Positions 1-5,342 are shown, numbered from the stretch's first letter. The stretch: 7,591 nucleotides of DNA from Candidatus Dojkabacteria bacterium UBA2222 (GCA_002328465.1 DCUE01000050.1:4229-11819); one strand, 5' to 3'. Numbers and translations are program-made. Notes: generated by a model not told the origin, from the sequence alone.

Positions 1-2
1 CA

Positions 3-35
3 GACGCACTTCATAAATTATTCGGAATGAAATAA
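3..35 (+). CDS. C-terminal tail of an upstream gene (partial)
   Basis: The third frame is open from the window edge and ends in TAA, giving the last ten residues DALHKLFGMK. The stop overlaps the next start as TAATG, the same tight packing seen through the window, which is why I accept this frame rather than the one ending at base 30. Too little remains to suggest a function. By position it is the gene immediately before the membrane-protein cluster. Confidence 0.5.
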   Translation, partial: DALHKLFGMK

Positions 36-115
36 TGAGATTTGAATATTTATTTTTAGCAGTAGGGTGGATGTGTCTAATGATAGGATTTAATCTTATA
101 GTAAAAAGAGGATGA
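35..115 (+). CDS. 26-aa single-helix membrane peptide
   Basis: ATG overlaps the stop of the preceding frame (TAATG) and the gene's own TGA overlaps the next ATG (ATGA), so it sits in a translationally coupled chain. The product is MRFEYLFLAVGW followed by MCLMIGFNLIVKRG: one hydrophobic stretch covering about residues 5-23 with a short basic end (KRG). There is a weak purine-rich sequence GGAATGA ahead of the start. Its place immediately before a holin-like protein suggests a part in the lysis or membrane cluster, but this is inference from position only. It resembles no family I can name. Its small size means it would be missed by ordinary gene callers. Confidence 0.55.
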   Translation: MRFEYLFLAVGWMCLMIGFNLIVKRG

Positions 116-195
116 GTATATTTTGGAGTGGATTCTTTACATTGGGTTTGTTGTGTCTTTTAATAACTTTAGTTTTATATAAAGGAGATGAGTAA
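112..195 (+). CDS. 27-aa single-helix membrane peptide
   Basis: The start overlaps the previous stop (ATGA) and the end overlaps the next gene by eight bases. The product begins MSIFWSGFFTLG, continues with a Leu/Ile/Val run (LLCLLITLVLY) and ends KGDE, so nearly the whole peptide is one membrane helix with a charged tail. A purine run (AAAAAGAGG) lies directly before the ATG, too close for a normal ribosome site, so coupling to the upstream gene is the likelier way of starting. Its 3' end carries the AAAGGAG ribosome site of the next gene. Function unknown; a role beside the holin-like protein is a guess from context. Confidence 0.55.
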   Translation: MSIFWSGFFTLGLLCLLITLVLYKGDE

Positions 196-457
196 AATAC
201 AATTACCAGAATGGTTTGTAATTGGTTACCCTAATTGGAAGAAAAATCTGTGGGGTGCAGGTAGAGCATTTGTTGCAGGATTTACTGCTTCATTTGCAAC
301 TTGTTTAATAACTGCAGACACAGAGAAGATTGCTGATATAGATTGGTGGTTAAAGTTTGTGTTAGTAGGTTCAATTACAGGTGGTATTATATTTTTAGGA
401 AAGTGGTTGAGAGATACATTTGTTGAAAGTAAAGATATTCAAAAGATTCCTATTTAA
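188..457 (+). CDS. Holin-like two-helix membrane protein (89 aa)
   Basis: A small protein with two predicted membrane segments: about residues 22-42 (beginning WGAGRAFVAGF, with one Arg inside) and about residues 54-71 (WWLKFVLV to GGIIFLG), joined by an acidic loop TADTEKIADID. The tail KWLRDTFVESKDIQKIPI is charged. Small size, two helices and a charged C-terminus fit the general design of phage holins, which make holes in the host membrane at lysis, but no family signature is visible and I see no endolysin gene in the window. The start is well supported by AAAGGAG just before the ATG. It overlaps the preceding 27-aa gene by eight bases, placing it in one coupled membrane-protein cluster. 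Confidence 0.6.
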   Translation: MSKIQLPEWFVIGYPNWKKNLWGAGRAFVAGFTASFATCLITADTEKIADIDWWLKFVLVGSITGGIIFLGKWLRDTFVESKDIQKIPI

Positions 458-1481
458 GTTTAGGGAGAAATCCTTTTTTTTAGAAGGGAGGTTTTTAAGT
501 TTACCAGAACTTGTTATGCTAGATAAAGAACTAGGATTATACTATTCGGAGAGTGAGGATAGTTTTAAGAGTATAGAGGAAATTAAGAAAGATAGAATTG
601 ACAGAATATACCCTGATAAGAAAGTGAGAGAATTGGATTTTGATAGGGTAACTAGATATTTAGAAGAAGGTAGATCTATTTCTAAAGAGTTTGAAATAGG
701 TCAGAGGGAAGCACTATTTGTTCCAGAGGTAGAATATCCAGATTTACCTATTGTAGTAGGATTGGCAAGTGATATACATTATGGTTCAATGGGAGTTAAT
801 TACTCATTGTTAAGAAGGTATTTAGATGTTATAGAGAATGTTCCAAATTTCTATTTAGCGACTAATGGAGATGAGGTTGATAACTTCAATGCTGTATTTC
901 ACGCTACAGGTATGACAGAAAATCCATTACCACCTCAAATACAGAGCAGAGCAATCGCTGGAAAGTTATTAGAGTTAGACGCTAAAGGAAAGATTGCTGT
1001 ATTAAGTCAGGGGAATCATAACCGAGCAGGATTTATAGGTGGACAGGATTGGTATGATAGTTTTTTATCAGAGTTCAGATGTCCTGTATTTACTTCAGGA
1101 GGTCTTTTAACAATTAGATATGGAAATATAGATTACAGAATAGTAATGAATCATACATATTGGGGAAAGAGTAAGTTAAATGTAACAAACGCTGCAAAAA
1201 GAATGATGGAATATGAGGGTGGTGGAGATGTGGATATTGCTTGGGTAGGACATACACACCAGAGTAGTTATGAACATTTTGAAAGAGGTAATAAAGATGT
1301 TTTAGCAGTAGTATCAGGAACATATAAAGTTGATGATAAGTGGGCTGCACAAAATGGAATAGGTGGTAGAGGACAGAATCCAGGAATATGTGTTATGTTA
1401 TATCCGAATAGGAGAAAGATGGAGGCGTTTAAGGATATAGAAACTGCTGTTGATTATATGACAAGGTTCATTACAAAATGA
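420..1481 (+). CDS. Calcineurin-type metallophosphoesterase, phage type
   Basis: All five metal-binding motifs of the calcineurin-like phosphoesterase fold are present in order (numbered from the first TTG): DIH (118-120), GDEVD (150-154), GNHN (198-201), a lone His in MNHTYWG (245) and GHTH (277-280). These bind a two-metal centre that hydrolyses phosphate esters; phage members may act on nucleic acids or nucleotides, but the substrate cannot be read here. The catalytic core covers about residues 110-300; residues 1-105 are a charged N-terminal extension of unknown role. The start is doubtful: TTG-TTG at 420/423 lies inside the upstream gene without a good ribosome site, a strong AAGGGAGG (484-491) has no start codon at proper distance, and the first ATG is at 516. 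A T8 run (474-481) lies in this stretch. The enzyme assignment is secure, the start is not. Confidence 0.85.
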   Translation: MLKVKIFKRFLFKFREKSFFLEGRFLSLPELVMLDKELGLYYSESEDSFKSIEEIKKDRIDRIYPDKKVRELDFDRVTRYLEEGRSISKEFEIGQREALFVPEVEYPDLPIVVGLASDIHYGSMGVNYSLLRRYLDVIENVPNFYLATNGDEVDNFNAVFHATGMTENPLPPQIQSRAIAGKLLELDAKGKIAVLSQGNHNRAGFIGGQDWYDSFLSEFRCPVFTSGGLLTIRYGNIDYRIVMNHTYWGKSKLNVTNAAKRMMEYEGGGDVDIAWVGHTHQSSYEHFERGNKDVLAVVSGTYKVDDKWAAQNGIGGRGQNPGICVMLYPNRRKMEAFKDIETAVDYMTRFITK

Positions 1482-1487
1482 AGATTG

Positions 1488-1533
1488 AATAGGGTAGGTA
1501 GTCTTAATTCTCCTTTCTACTGCCTACCCTATT
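1488..1533 (+). promoter_or_regulatory. 15-bp hairpin with anti-Shine-Dalgarno-like loop
   Basis: Arms 1488-1502 and 1519-1533 pair over 15 consecutive positions with only one G-U pair. The 16-base loop CTTAATTCTCCTTTCT contains CTCCTTTCT, the same string as the anti-Shine-Dalgarno end of Bacillus-type 16S rRNA. It begins seven bases after the phosphoesterase stop. Only a four-T run follows (1537-1540), so it is a poor intrinsic terminator; it may instead protect the mRNA end or act as a regulatory element whose loop could pair with the AGGAGG of the nuclease gene 74 bases further on. The stem also contains the TTG at 1532, which argues against that codon being the nuclease start. Confidence 0.7.
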
Positions 1534-1606
1534 GAGTTTTGAATATTTACAGGTGATAAGTGAGTATTCAAAAGAATCTCAATGTTCATTAAAAATCCAT
1601 TCTAGC

Positions 1607-1612
1607 AGGAGG
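1607..1612 (+). promoter_or_regulatory. Ribosome binding site deciding the HNH start
   Basis: A perfect AGGAGG is followed by six bases (TGTATC) and an in-frame TTG at 1619. No ribosome site precedes the more distant in-frame TTG at 1532 or GTG at 1553, so this site fixes the start of the nuclease. CTCCT in the loop of the hairpin at 1488-1533 is complementary to it. Confidence 0.75.
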
Positions 1613-1618
1613 TGTATC

Positions 1619-1909
1619 TTGACTCTTAAAGGTTGGAAGTTGGAAATTCACGATAGAGATTGTAATAAGTGTAAAATATGTGGAAGTAAATATGGGTTGT
1701 CGGTTCATCATAAAATTCCAAAAGCAAGAGGGGGGAGTAGCAGTAAGGAGAATTGTGTTTGTTGGTGTAAGAGTTGCCATAATTTGTTTCATAAAGAGTA
1801 CGGGCTAACTACTTCAGATGATTTTGGAAATCCTATTGGTGAGATAAGAGGAACTAAAAGACCACAAAAGAGAAAGTTAAAGAAGCATTGTAAGAAGCAC
1901 CGAAGGTAG
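1619..1909 (+). CDS. HNH endonuclease (96 aa)
   Basis: A compact HNH nuclease. From the TTG start it reads TLKGWKLEIHDRD, then a zinc pair C18-x2-C21, the catalytic His pair in SVHHKIPKARGG (H30-H31), Asn in SKENCV (N45), a second zinc pair C50-x2-C53 followed by H54, and the final H58. This is the full beta-beta-alpha-metal motif with its structural zinc, seen in phage homing nucleases and in terminase-associated HNH proteins. The tail after residue 75 is very basic (RGTKRPQKRKLKKHCKKHRR) and may grip DNA. The open frame extends upstream to 1532, but that stretch overlaps a stable hairpin and lacks a ribosome site. The gene stands alone between a hairpin and a terminator, which suggests an independently inserted homing cassette. 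No terminase gene is visible here, so a packaging role is unsupported. Confidence 0.88.
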   Translation: MTLKGWKLEIHDRDCNKCKICGSKYGLSVHHKIPKARGGSSSKENCVCWCKSCHNLFHKEYGLTTSDDFGNPIGEIRGTKRPQKRKLKKHCKKHRR

Positions 1910-1917
1910 TTTGGTAA

Positions 1918-1984
1918 AGGGGGGATATATCTCGTCTGGTGTCTTTCACCGTCATTTTGATATTATCCCCTCTAGTTTCTTTTT
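1918..1984 (+). terminator. Intrinsic terminator after the HNH gene
   Basis: Arms 1918-1931 and 1959-1973 pair over about 14 positions, with G-rich GGGGATA against TATCCCC, one G-U pair and one bulged T (1963). Inside is a second small hairpin GGTG-TCTTT-CACC (1938-1950). The stem is followed by TTTCTTTTT (1976-1984), a good uridine tract. It lies nine bases after the nuclease stop and just before the likely promoter of the glycosyltransferase gene, marking a transcript boundary. Confidence 0.65.
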
Positions 1985-1993
1985 AATAAATTA

Positions 1994-2007
1994 TGCTATA
2001 TTAGAAT
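1994..2007 (+). promoter_or_regulatory. Extended -10 promoter for the glycosyltransferase unit
   Basis: TGCTATATT is an extended -10 element (TG-n-TATATT, box at 1997-2002). The -35 area holds only a weak TTTCTT-like sequence in the terminator's T tract. A start six bases past the box would fall on the A of the ATG at 2008, and no ribosome site precedes that ATG, so a leaderless message is predicted. Judged by sequence only. Confidence 0.45.
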
Positions 2008-2946
2008 ATGGAGAAGGATAAGAGTTTTGTAATTTATCATAAATATATCCCTAAAGTTGGAGGCATTGAAAGTGCTGTATATAATCTTGGAAAGAAGTTA
2101 GATAAAGAAGGATATAAAGTAACAATTGTATTTGATGGAGTTGAAAGTTCAGAGAGTTTATATAAATACGCTGAAGTGGGTGATGTTGTGAAATTAACAG
2201 CAGACACCAAAATCAATACAAATATCTGTCTAATTGCTAGTAATCACGACATTCCACTTCAGATTACTGCTAATAAGTTCTTTCAATGGGTTCACTCTGA
2301 TTATGATAAGTACAAGTTAGATCTAAAGAATAAAGGCAAGGTTCAATATGTTGCAGTAAGTAAACATTGCAAGAAAGTAATTGAGAGGAGAGAGGATATA
2401 AAAGCAGAGGTCATATACAACCTTTTAGATGATGATTTCGGAACTGATAAGAGGAGAGTATTAAGACTTGTATCAAATACTAGAGTTAGTCCAGAAAAGG
2501 GATTCGGTAGAATGTATGAGTTTGCTAGTATGTTAAAAGAGAGAGGTATTAGATTTGTATGGGTAATATATGGGGATAATTCATATATTGTTAAAGAATA
2601 TAATGATTGGATTAACACATTTAGACCTATAGAAGAAGTTCAGTTTGTTGGATTTAAGAGAAATATAGAAATAGGATTAACTAACTGCGACTACCTCGTA
2701 CAATTATCGAATTTTGAAGGATGTCCTTATAGCGTTCTGGAGGCACAAAAACTAGGAATACCTTGTATTGTAACTAAATGGGGAGGTGTAGAAGAACTGA
2801 TTACTGATGGGGAGAATGGTTATATACTTCCAATGGATATGAAATTAAATGACAAGGTAATTGACAATATAATTAACAATATACCAATATTTGAACCTAG
2901 AGAATATTCTAGTATTCAGGATTGGATTAAATTAATAGGTGATTAA
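2008..2946 (+). CDS. GT4-type (GT-B fold) glycosyltransferase
   Basis: A retaining glycosyltransferase of the GT4 pattern: it moves a sugar from an activated nucleotide donor to an acceptor. Visible marks are the N-terminal glycine loop KVGGIESAVYNLG (about 16-28), the start of the second Rossmann domain at VSNTRVSPEKGFGRM (155-169), and the donor-binding E-x7-E pair E237 and E245 in FEGCPYSVLEAQKLGIPCI, followed by WGGVEELITDGENGYIL (258-274). At 312 aa it is shorter than typical 350-400 aa members, mainly in the N-terminal domain. The acceptor cannot be read. The next gene, a DUF115-like protein, begins one base after the stop, so the pair probably works together on glycan modification of a virion or host surface component. 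No ribosome site precedes the ATG; translation may be leaderless. Confidence 0.85.
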   Translation: MEKDKSFVIYHKYIPKVGGIESAVYNLGKKLDKEGYKVTIVFDGVESSESLYKYAEVGDVVKLTADTKINTNICLIASNHDIPLQITANKFFQWVHSDYDKYKLDLKNKGKVQYVAVSKHCKKVIERREDIKAEVIYNLLDDDFGTDKRRVLRLVSNTRVSPEKGFGRMYEFASMLKERGIRFVWVIYGDNSYIVKEYNDWINTFRPIEEVQFVGFKRNIEIGLTNCDYLVQLSNFEGCPYSVLEAQKLGIPCIVTKWGGVEELITDGENGYILPMDMKLNDKVIDNIINNIPIFEPREYSSIQDWIKLIGD

Positions 2947-2947
2947 T

Positions 2948-3652
2948 ATGTTATTAAACAATTTTGAAATAGAGTTTAAACCTGTATTTCAGCAACACGA
3001 TAGAGTTCTAATAATAGGAGGTGGAGAGAGTTTAATAGATTTTGATATGGAACAGTTAAAAGATTTCAATGGTGCTATTATATGTGTAAATAATATTGTA
3101 TATCATATACCAAGAGCAGACTATTGGATTACTGTTGACCCTATGGATCAGAACAGACCACAGAGGGCGTTAAAGAGTAGGGTTAAGGGTGTTTACTACT
3201 TTTGTGCGTATCCTGATATGAATAAGACACCTTGGCATAATGATTACTATAAAGCAGTTAATGGAGTTCATTATTTAGAAAGAATAGTACCAACAGATCC
3301 TATTATGGAAGTTATTGGTGATTTTAGTTTACAAGAAGATAAGAGTAAGATTACAACAGGAGATAGTTGTTATGGTGCATTAGGGTTGGCGTATCACATG
3401 GGGGCAAAAGAGGTTATCCTATTAGGAGTAGATGTATATGGTTATGGTCATTGGTATGATAGAACAGACCCTTACAACAAGCATTGGTTGGATAAGTTTA
3501 AGGATTATACTAGGAATGTGCCATTGATATATAAACAGAGTATACCTCAATGGAAGAAAAGAGGTGCTAAAGTAGTCAATGGGAGCAGAAGTAGTAAAAT
3601 AGATTGTTTTGAGAGAATGGATGCGCAAGAAGCATTTAATTATTTTGATTAA
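2948..3652 (+). CDS. DUF115/MptE-like phage protein (234 aa)
   Basis: The pattern is that of the DUF115 (6-hydroxymethylpterin pyrophosphokinase MptE-like) group found in phages and in flagellin-glycosylation loci: a glycine-rich nucleotide-type loop IIGGGESLIDFD (22-33), ICVNNIVYHIPRADYW (45-60) with VDP after it (63-65), and the long conserved stretch from TGDSCYGALG (137) through GAKEVILLGVDVYGYGHWYD (152-171), ending with KVVNGS (208-213). The biochemical role of phage members is uncertain; a sugar or nucleotide-sugar function is inferred from the glycosyltransferase next to it. I choose ATG 2948 rather than GTG 2939 because AGGTGA (2937-2942) lies five bases before 2948 and would itself contain the GTG. 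The gene starts one base after the glycosyltransferase stop. Confidence 0.75.
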   Translation: MLLNNFEIEFKPVFQQHDRVLIIGGGESLIDFDMEQLKDFNGAIICVNNIVYHIPRADYWITVDPMDQNRPQRALKSRVKGVYYFCAYPDMNKTPWHNDYYKAVNGVHYLERIVPTDPIMEVIGDFSLQEDKSKITTGDSCYGALGLAYHMGAKEVILLGVDVYGYGHWYDRTDPYNKHWLDKFKDYTRNVPLIYKQSIPQWKKRGAKVVNGSRSSKIDCFERMDAQEAFNYFD

Positions 3653-3656
3653 AAAT

Positions 3657-3821
3657 ATGGTAACATTAAATATAGTAAGACCTTATTTTGATGTAGAACT
3701 TAATAGAAAAGTTTTACCGAGAGAAAGTTTGGTTGTAGATGTTGATAGAGCAAGGAAATTAACATCTATGGGGTTAGCAGAAATCGTTCGCATAGATAAA
3801 TTAAGTAAGAAAAAGAAATGA
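3657..3821 (+). CDS. 54-aa phage protein with RAxxLxxxGL motif
   Basis: A small protein reading MVTLNIVRPYFDVELNRKVL, then PRESLVVDVDRARKLTSMGL and AEIVRIDKLSKKKK. The shape (a strand, a short linker, acidic strand, then D-x-x-R-A-x-x-L-x-x-x-G-L-A-E) recurs in tiny proteins of tailed phages that often lie among structural or virion genes; their role is not known to me. The open frame reaches back to 3609 inside the DUF115-like gene, but ATG 3657 lies five bases after that gene's stop and begins right where the family-like sequence begins. There is no clear ribosome site, so coupling to the upstream gene is likely. Its TGA overlaps the next ATG. Confidence 0.65.
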   Translation: MVTLNIVRPYFDVELNRKVLPRESLVVDVDRARKLTSMGLAEIVRIDKLSKKKK

Positions 3822-3979
3822 TTAAACAAATCACTCCTAGAAAAGTAGGAAAGAAATTCTATCTAAAGATGTATGGAATAGAGTATGAATTAATTTTACC
3901 AATAGAAGAAGATGTCAAAACAGGTAAAAAGGGGAAGACCAACAAAAAAGTTAAGTTGGTGGAAAAAATTGTTAAATAA
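3818..3979 (+). CDS. 53-aa basic protein, function unknown
   Basis: The ATG overlaps the preceding TGA (ATGA), giving a coupled 53-residue product that begins MIKQITPRKVGKKFYLKMYG, continues IEYELILPIEEDVKTGKKG and ends KVKLVEKIVK. It is rich in lysine, with strand-like hydrophobic alternation in the middle (FYLKMYGIEYELILP). I recognise no family. Base composition (purine-rich, A-ending codons) matches the neighbours, which supports real coding. It is the last gene before the promoter and RNA region at 4031-4600, so it probably ends the glycosyltransferase transcript unit, although no terminator hairpin is evident in 3980-4030. Confidence 0.6.
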   Translation: MIKQITPRKVGKKFYLKMYGIEYELILPIEEDVKTGKKGKTNKKVKLVEKIVK

Positions 3980-4030
3980 GATCAGAAAGTAGTTTTGTTA
4001 AAAGTGTTGTTATATAAGGGAAAATAGACT

Positions 4031-4059
4031 GTTGACTTCCCGATAGAAAGATATAATAT
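4031..4059 (+). promoter_or_regulatory. Sigma-70-like promoter driving the structured RNA
   Basis: GTTGACTT gives a strong -35 (TTGACT at 4032-4037). The -10 region ATATAATATA offers TAATAT at 4054-4059 with a 16-base spacer, or TATAAT at 4052-4057 with a 14-base spacer. The transcript would start near 4064-4067, exactly where the dense RNA pairing region begins. It is the best -35/-10 pair in the window. Confidence 0.6.
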
Positions 4060-4065
4060 ATATGT

Positions 4066-4600
4066 ATGAGAAAGACCGGACAAAAAAGATTCAATGAAGT
4101 TAGATATTCAAATAGGGGGGTTGGTTTCCACGTCTGGTCGCCAACTCTCCTATTTGGCTATTTAATTCTACTTTTGAAACACTTACCTGCTGGTCTAATA
4201 CAGGGGCAGGTTTGCACCAGATTGTTTAATTTATCATTTAGAAAAGACGGACTATCCCTACCTTCATGGCAAGGGAACGACACTATCTAGTTAAACAACT
4301 GTCGCAGGTTAATCTAGTGTATAAACAAGGTTAGCAAACAGAACAAATAGCGAAAGCGACCTGTAAGATACTTGAGAAGATAGATAACATAAGAGATTAA
4401 GGGTTCTTTAGCCCTCTCGCATACTATTTGAGGTAGTCAATGTAAGTAAAGTGAGAAGAAACGAATTTGAATCGGCTATTTCTTCAAGATAGTTAATTAG
4501 AAACTGAAATGAATTTCTAGTTAAAAGAGAAAAGGAGAATACTCTGTGGTCTATCTTGAAAACAATGAGAAGAAAGATAATTAGATATAAGAAAAAAGAG
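4066..4600 (+). ncRNA. Large structured non-coding RNA candidate (about 535 nt)
   Basis: A promoter is followed by a gene-free stretch full of complementary arms. (1) A symmetric rod at 4109-4156: 8 bp (CAAATAGG), a 3x3 loop, 5 bp (GTTGG), a 3x3 loop, 3 bp and the tetraloop CGTC. (2) ACCTGC 4185-4190 with GCAGGT 4206-4211, and TGGT 4191-4194 with ACCA 4216-4219, forming a pseudoknot or alternative pairing. (3) TTGTTTAA 4222-4229 with TTAAACAA 4291-4298. (4) CAGGT 4305-4309 with ACCTG 4359-4363. (5) AAATAGC 4345-4351 with GCTATTT 4475-4481. (6) GAGA/GGG with CCC/TCTC at 4393-4418. (7) A three-way junction closed by 10 bp (4483-4492 with 4551-4560), holding an 11-bp arm (4493-4503 with 4514-4524) and a small arm (4534-4545). 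Pyrimidines are common, unlike the purine-rich genes. Size and phage setting resemble ROOL or GOLLD RNAs, but I cannot confirm membership. The 3' end is uncertain; no U-tract terminator is seen. Confidence 0.72.
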
Positions 4601-4601
4601 A

Positions 4602-4823
4602 ATGTTAAGTAAAGAGAAGTTGACTGACAAATTATTAAAAAAAATTTATTTGAAAACTAAAAGAAAGAGTACAGAGAAAGATATTCTGCGAATTATAGAG
4701 TATTGGTTAAAATATCATCCAGAAAACATAGAAACTTATATAAAGAATGCAGAGGTTATATATAAAAGATGTAAGGATGTATATGAAGGTAGAAAAAAAG
4801 ATTTAGAAGAACTAAATAAATGA
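4602..4823 (+). CDS. 73-aa helical protein, function unknown
   Basis: Begins directly after the structured RNA region with a purine-only stretch (AAAAAAGAGA) before the ATG rather than a true AGGAGG. The product is basic and apparently all helical: MLSKEKLTDKLLKKIYLK, then KDILRIIEYWLKYHPENIET and AEVIYKRCKDVYEGRKKDLEEL separated by few residues. No catalytic or metal-binding pattern is visible and I do not recognise a family. The stop overlaps the next ATG (ATGA), making it the first of three coupled genes. It may be expressed from the same promoter as the structured RNA if transcription reads through, because no terminator separates them. Confidence 0.65.
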   Translation: MLSKEKLTDKLLKKIYLKTKRKSTEKDILRIIEYWLKYHPENIETYIKNAEVIYKRCKDVYEGRKKDLEELNK

Positions 4824-5011
4824 AAAATATTCAAGAGTTAAAGAGAGAGAAATTGTTAATACAAGTACACAAGATCAATAGTGAAAGGCATAAGATAATA
4901 GAGAGTATACAATCCAAGAGTGGTAGAAAGGATAGTAGAGAAGAAGAACTATTTTCACTTAAAAGAAAGAGAGAAAAGATATTCAGAGAATTGAAAGGGT
5001 TAAGACAATGA
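4820..5011 (+). CDS. 63-aa predicted coiled-coil protein
   Basis: Coupled by ATGA overlaps at both ends. Nearly every residue is helix-forming and charged (about 45% Lys, Arg or Glu): MKNIQELKREKLLIQVHKIN, with hydrophobic residues spaced like heptads (LIQVHKI, IIESI, LFSL, IFREL), broken only by SKSGRKDSREEE near residues 32-43. This suggests a helical hairpin or antiparallel coiled coil, perhaps an adaptor or dimeric small protein. There are no enzyme motifs and no family that I recognise. The tight overlaps support real translation together with the genes before and after it. Confidence 0.62.
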   Translation: MKNIQELKREKLLIQVHKINSERHKIIESIQSKSGRKDSREEELFSLKRKREKIFRELKGLRQ

Positions 5012-5280
5012 AAATAATTCCATTTGGAGAAGTTGAGAAAGAAAGATTAGAAATCAGCAAAAGATATAAACTGATTGAACTTGCTAATGGTATATGGAGA
5101 TTAACAGAGAAGTGTAAAAAGAATTATGATCTAACTTCTTATGTTTACTATCTTCAGGGCAAGGTAGAAATACCTAATAAGGTAGGAGAAGTAAAAGAGA
5201 TTAAAAAGATATTAAGCCCTAATGAAGAAATAAAAACTACCGAATATCAAAAGGTGTTGAATGAAATTTTTGAAATGTAA
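5008..5280 (+). CDS. 90-aa hypothetical protein
   Basis: The last of three coupled genes, starting in an ATGA overlap. It begins MKIIPFGEVEKERLEISKRY, has a possible strand pair around residues 22-34 (LIELANGIWRLTEKC), an aromatic patch TSYVYYLQGKVEIP, and a charged C-terminal helix ending EYQKVLNEIFEM. Soluble, with one cysteine, and no recognisable motif. The codon pattern is like that of its neighbours. It is followed by a 121-base AT-rich gap that looks like a new promoter region. Confidence 0.65.
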   Translation: MKIIPFGEVEKERLEISKRYKLIELANGIWRLTEKCKKNYDLTSYVYYLQGKVEIPNKVGEVKEIKKILSPNEEIKTTEYQKVLNEIFEM

Positions 5281-5342
5281 AGAATGTTGATATATAAAGG
5301 TTCTTACTAATCAAATATGTATATAACATTTTACTATAACCC

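Noticed and set aside
1114..1350. Minus-strand open frame opposite the phosphoesterase
   Set aside because: It is the complement of a clearly conserved gene and encodes a low-complexity His/Tyr/Leu-rich sequence. The other minus-strand frames (for example 1589-1792, 2343-2618, 3422-3628, 6136-6381, 6416-6616) look the same and are shadows.
38..1549. Near-repeat with TTTGAATATTTA at 41-52 and 1538-1549, giving FEYL in two frames
   Set aside because: Twelve shared bases are expected by chance in an AT-rich 7.6-kb sequence, and the second copy lies upstream of the real nuclease start. Not an attachment site on this evidence.
1919..4140. GGGGGG followed by CGTCTGGT occurs both in the terminator (1919-1940) and in the RNA rod hairpin (4115-4138)
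   Set aside because: The spacing differs (8 versus 10 bases), the surrounding structures differ, and no longer repeat is seen, so chance is the simpler explanation.
4066..4290. A 74-codon open frame starting at ATG 4066, just after a -10 box
   Set aside because: Its bases form the rod hairpin at 4109-4156 and several other helices, its composition is pyrimidine-rich unlike the genes here, and there is no ribosome site. A leaderless peptide cannot be fully excluded, but RNA structure explains the region better.
4066..4600. Self-splicing intron, tmRNA or RNase P RNA as the identity of the RNA
   Set aside because: The flanking genes are complete, I find no group I core or group II domain V sequence, no tmRNA acceptor end and tag frame, and no RNase P signature.
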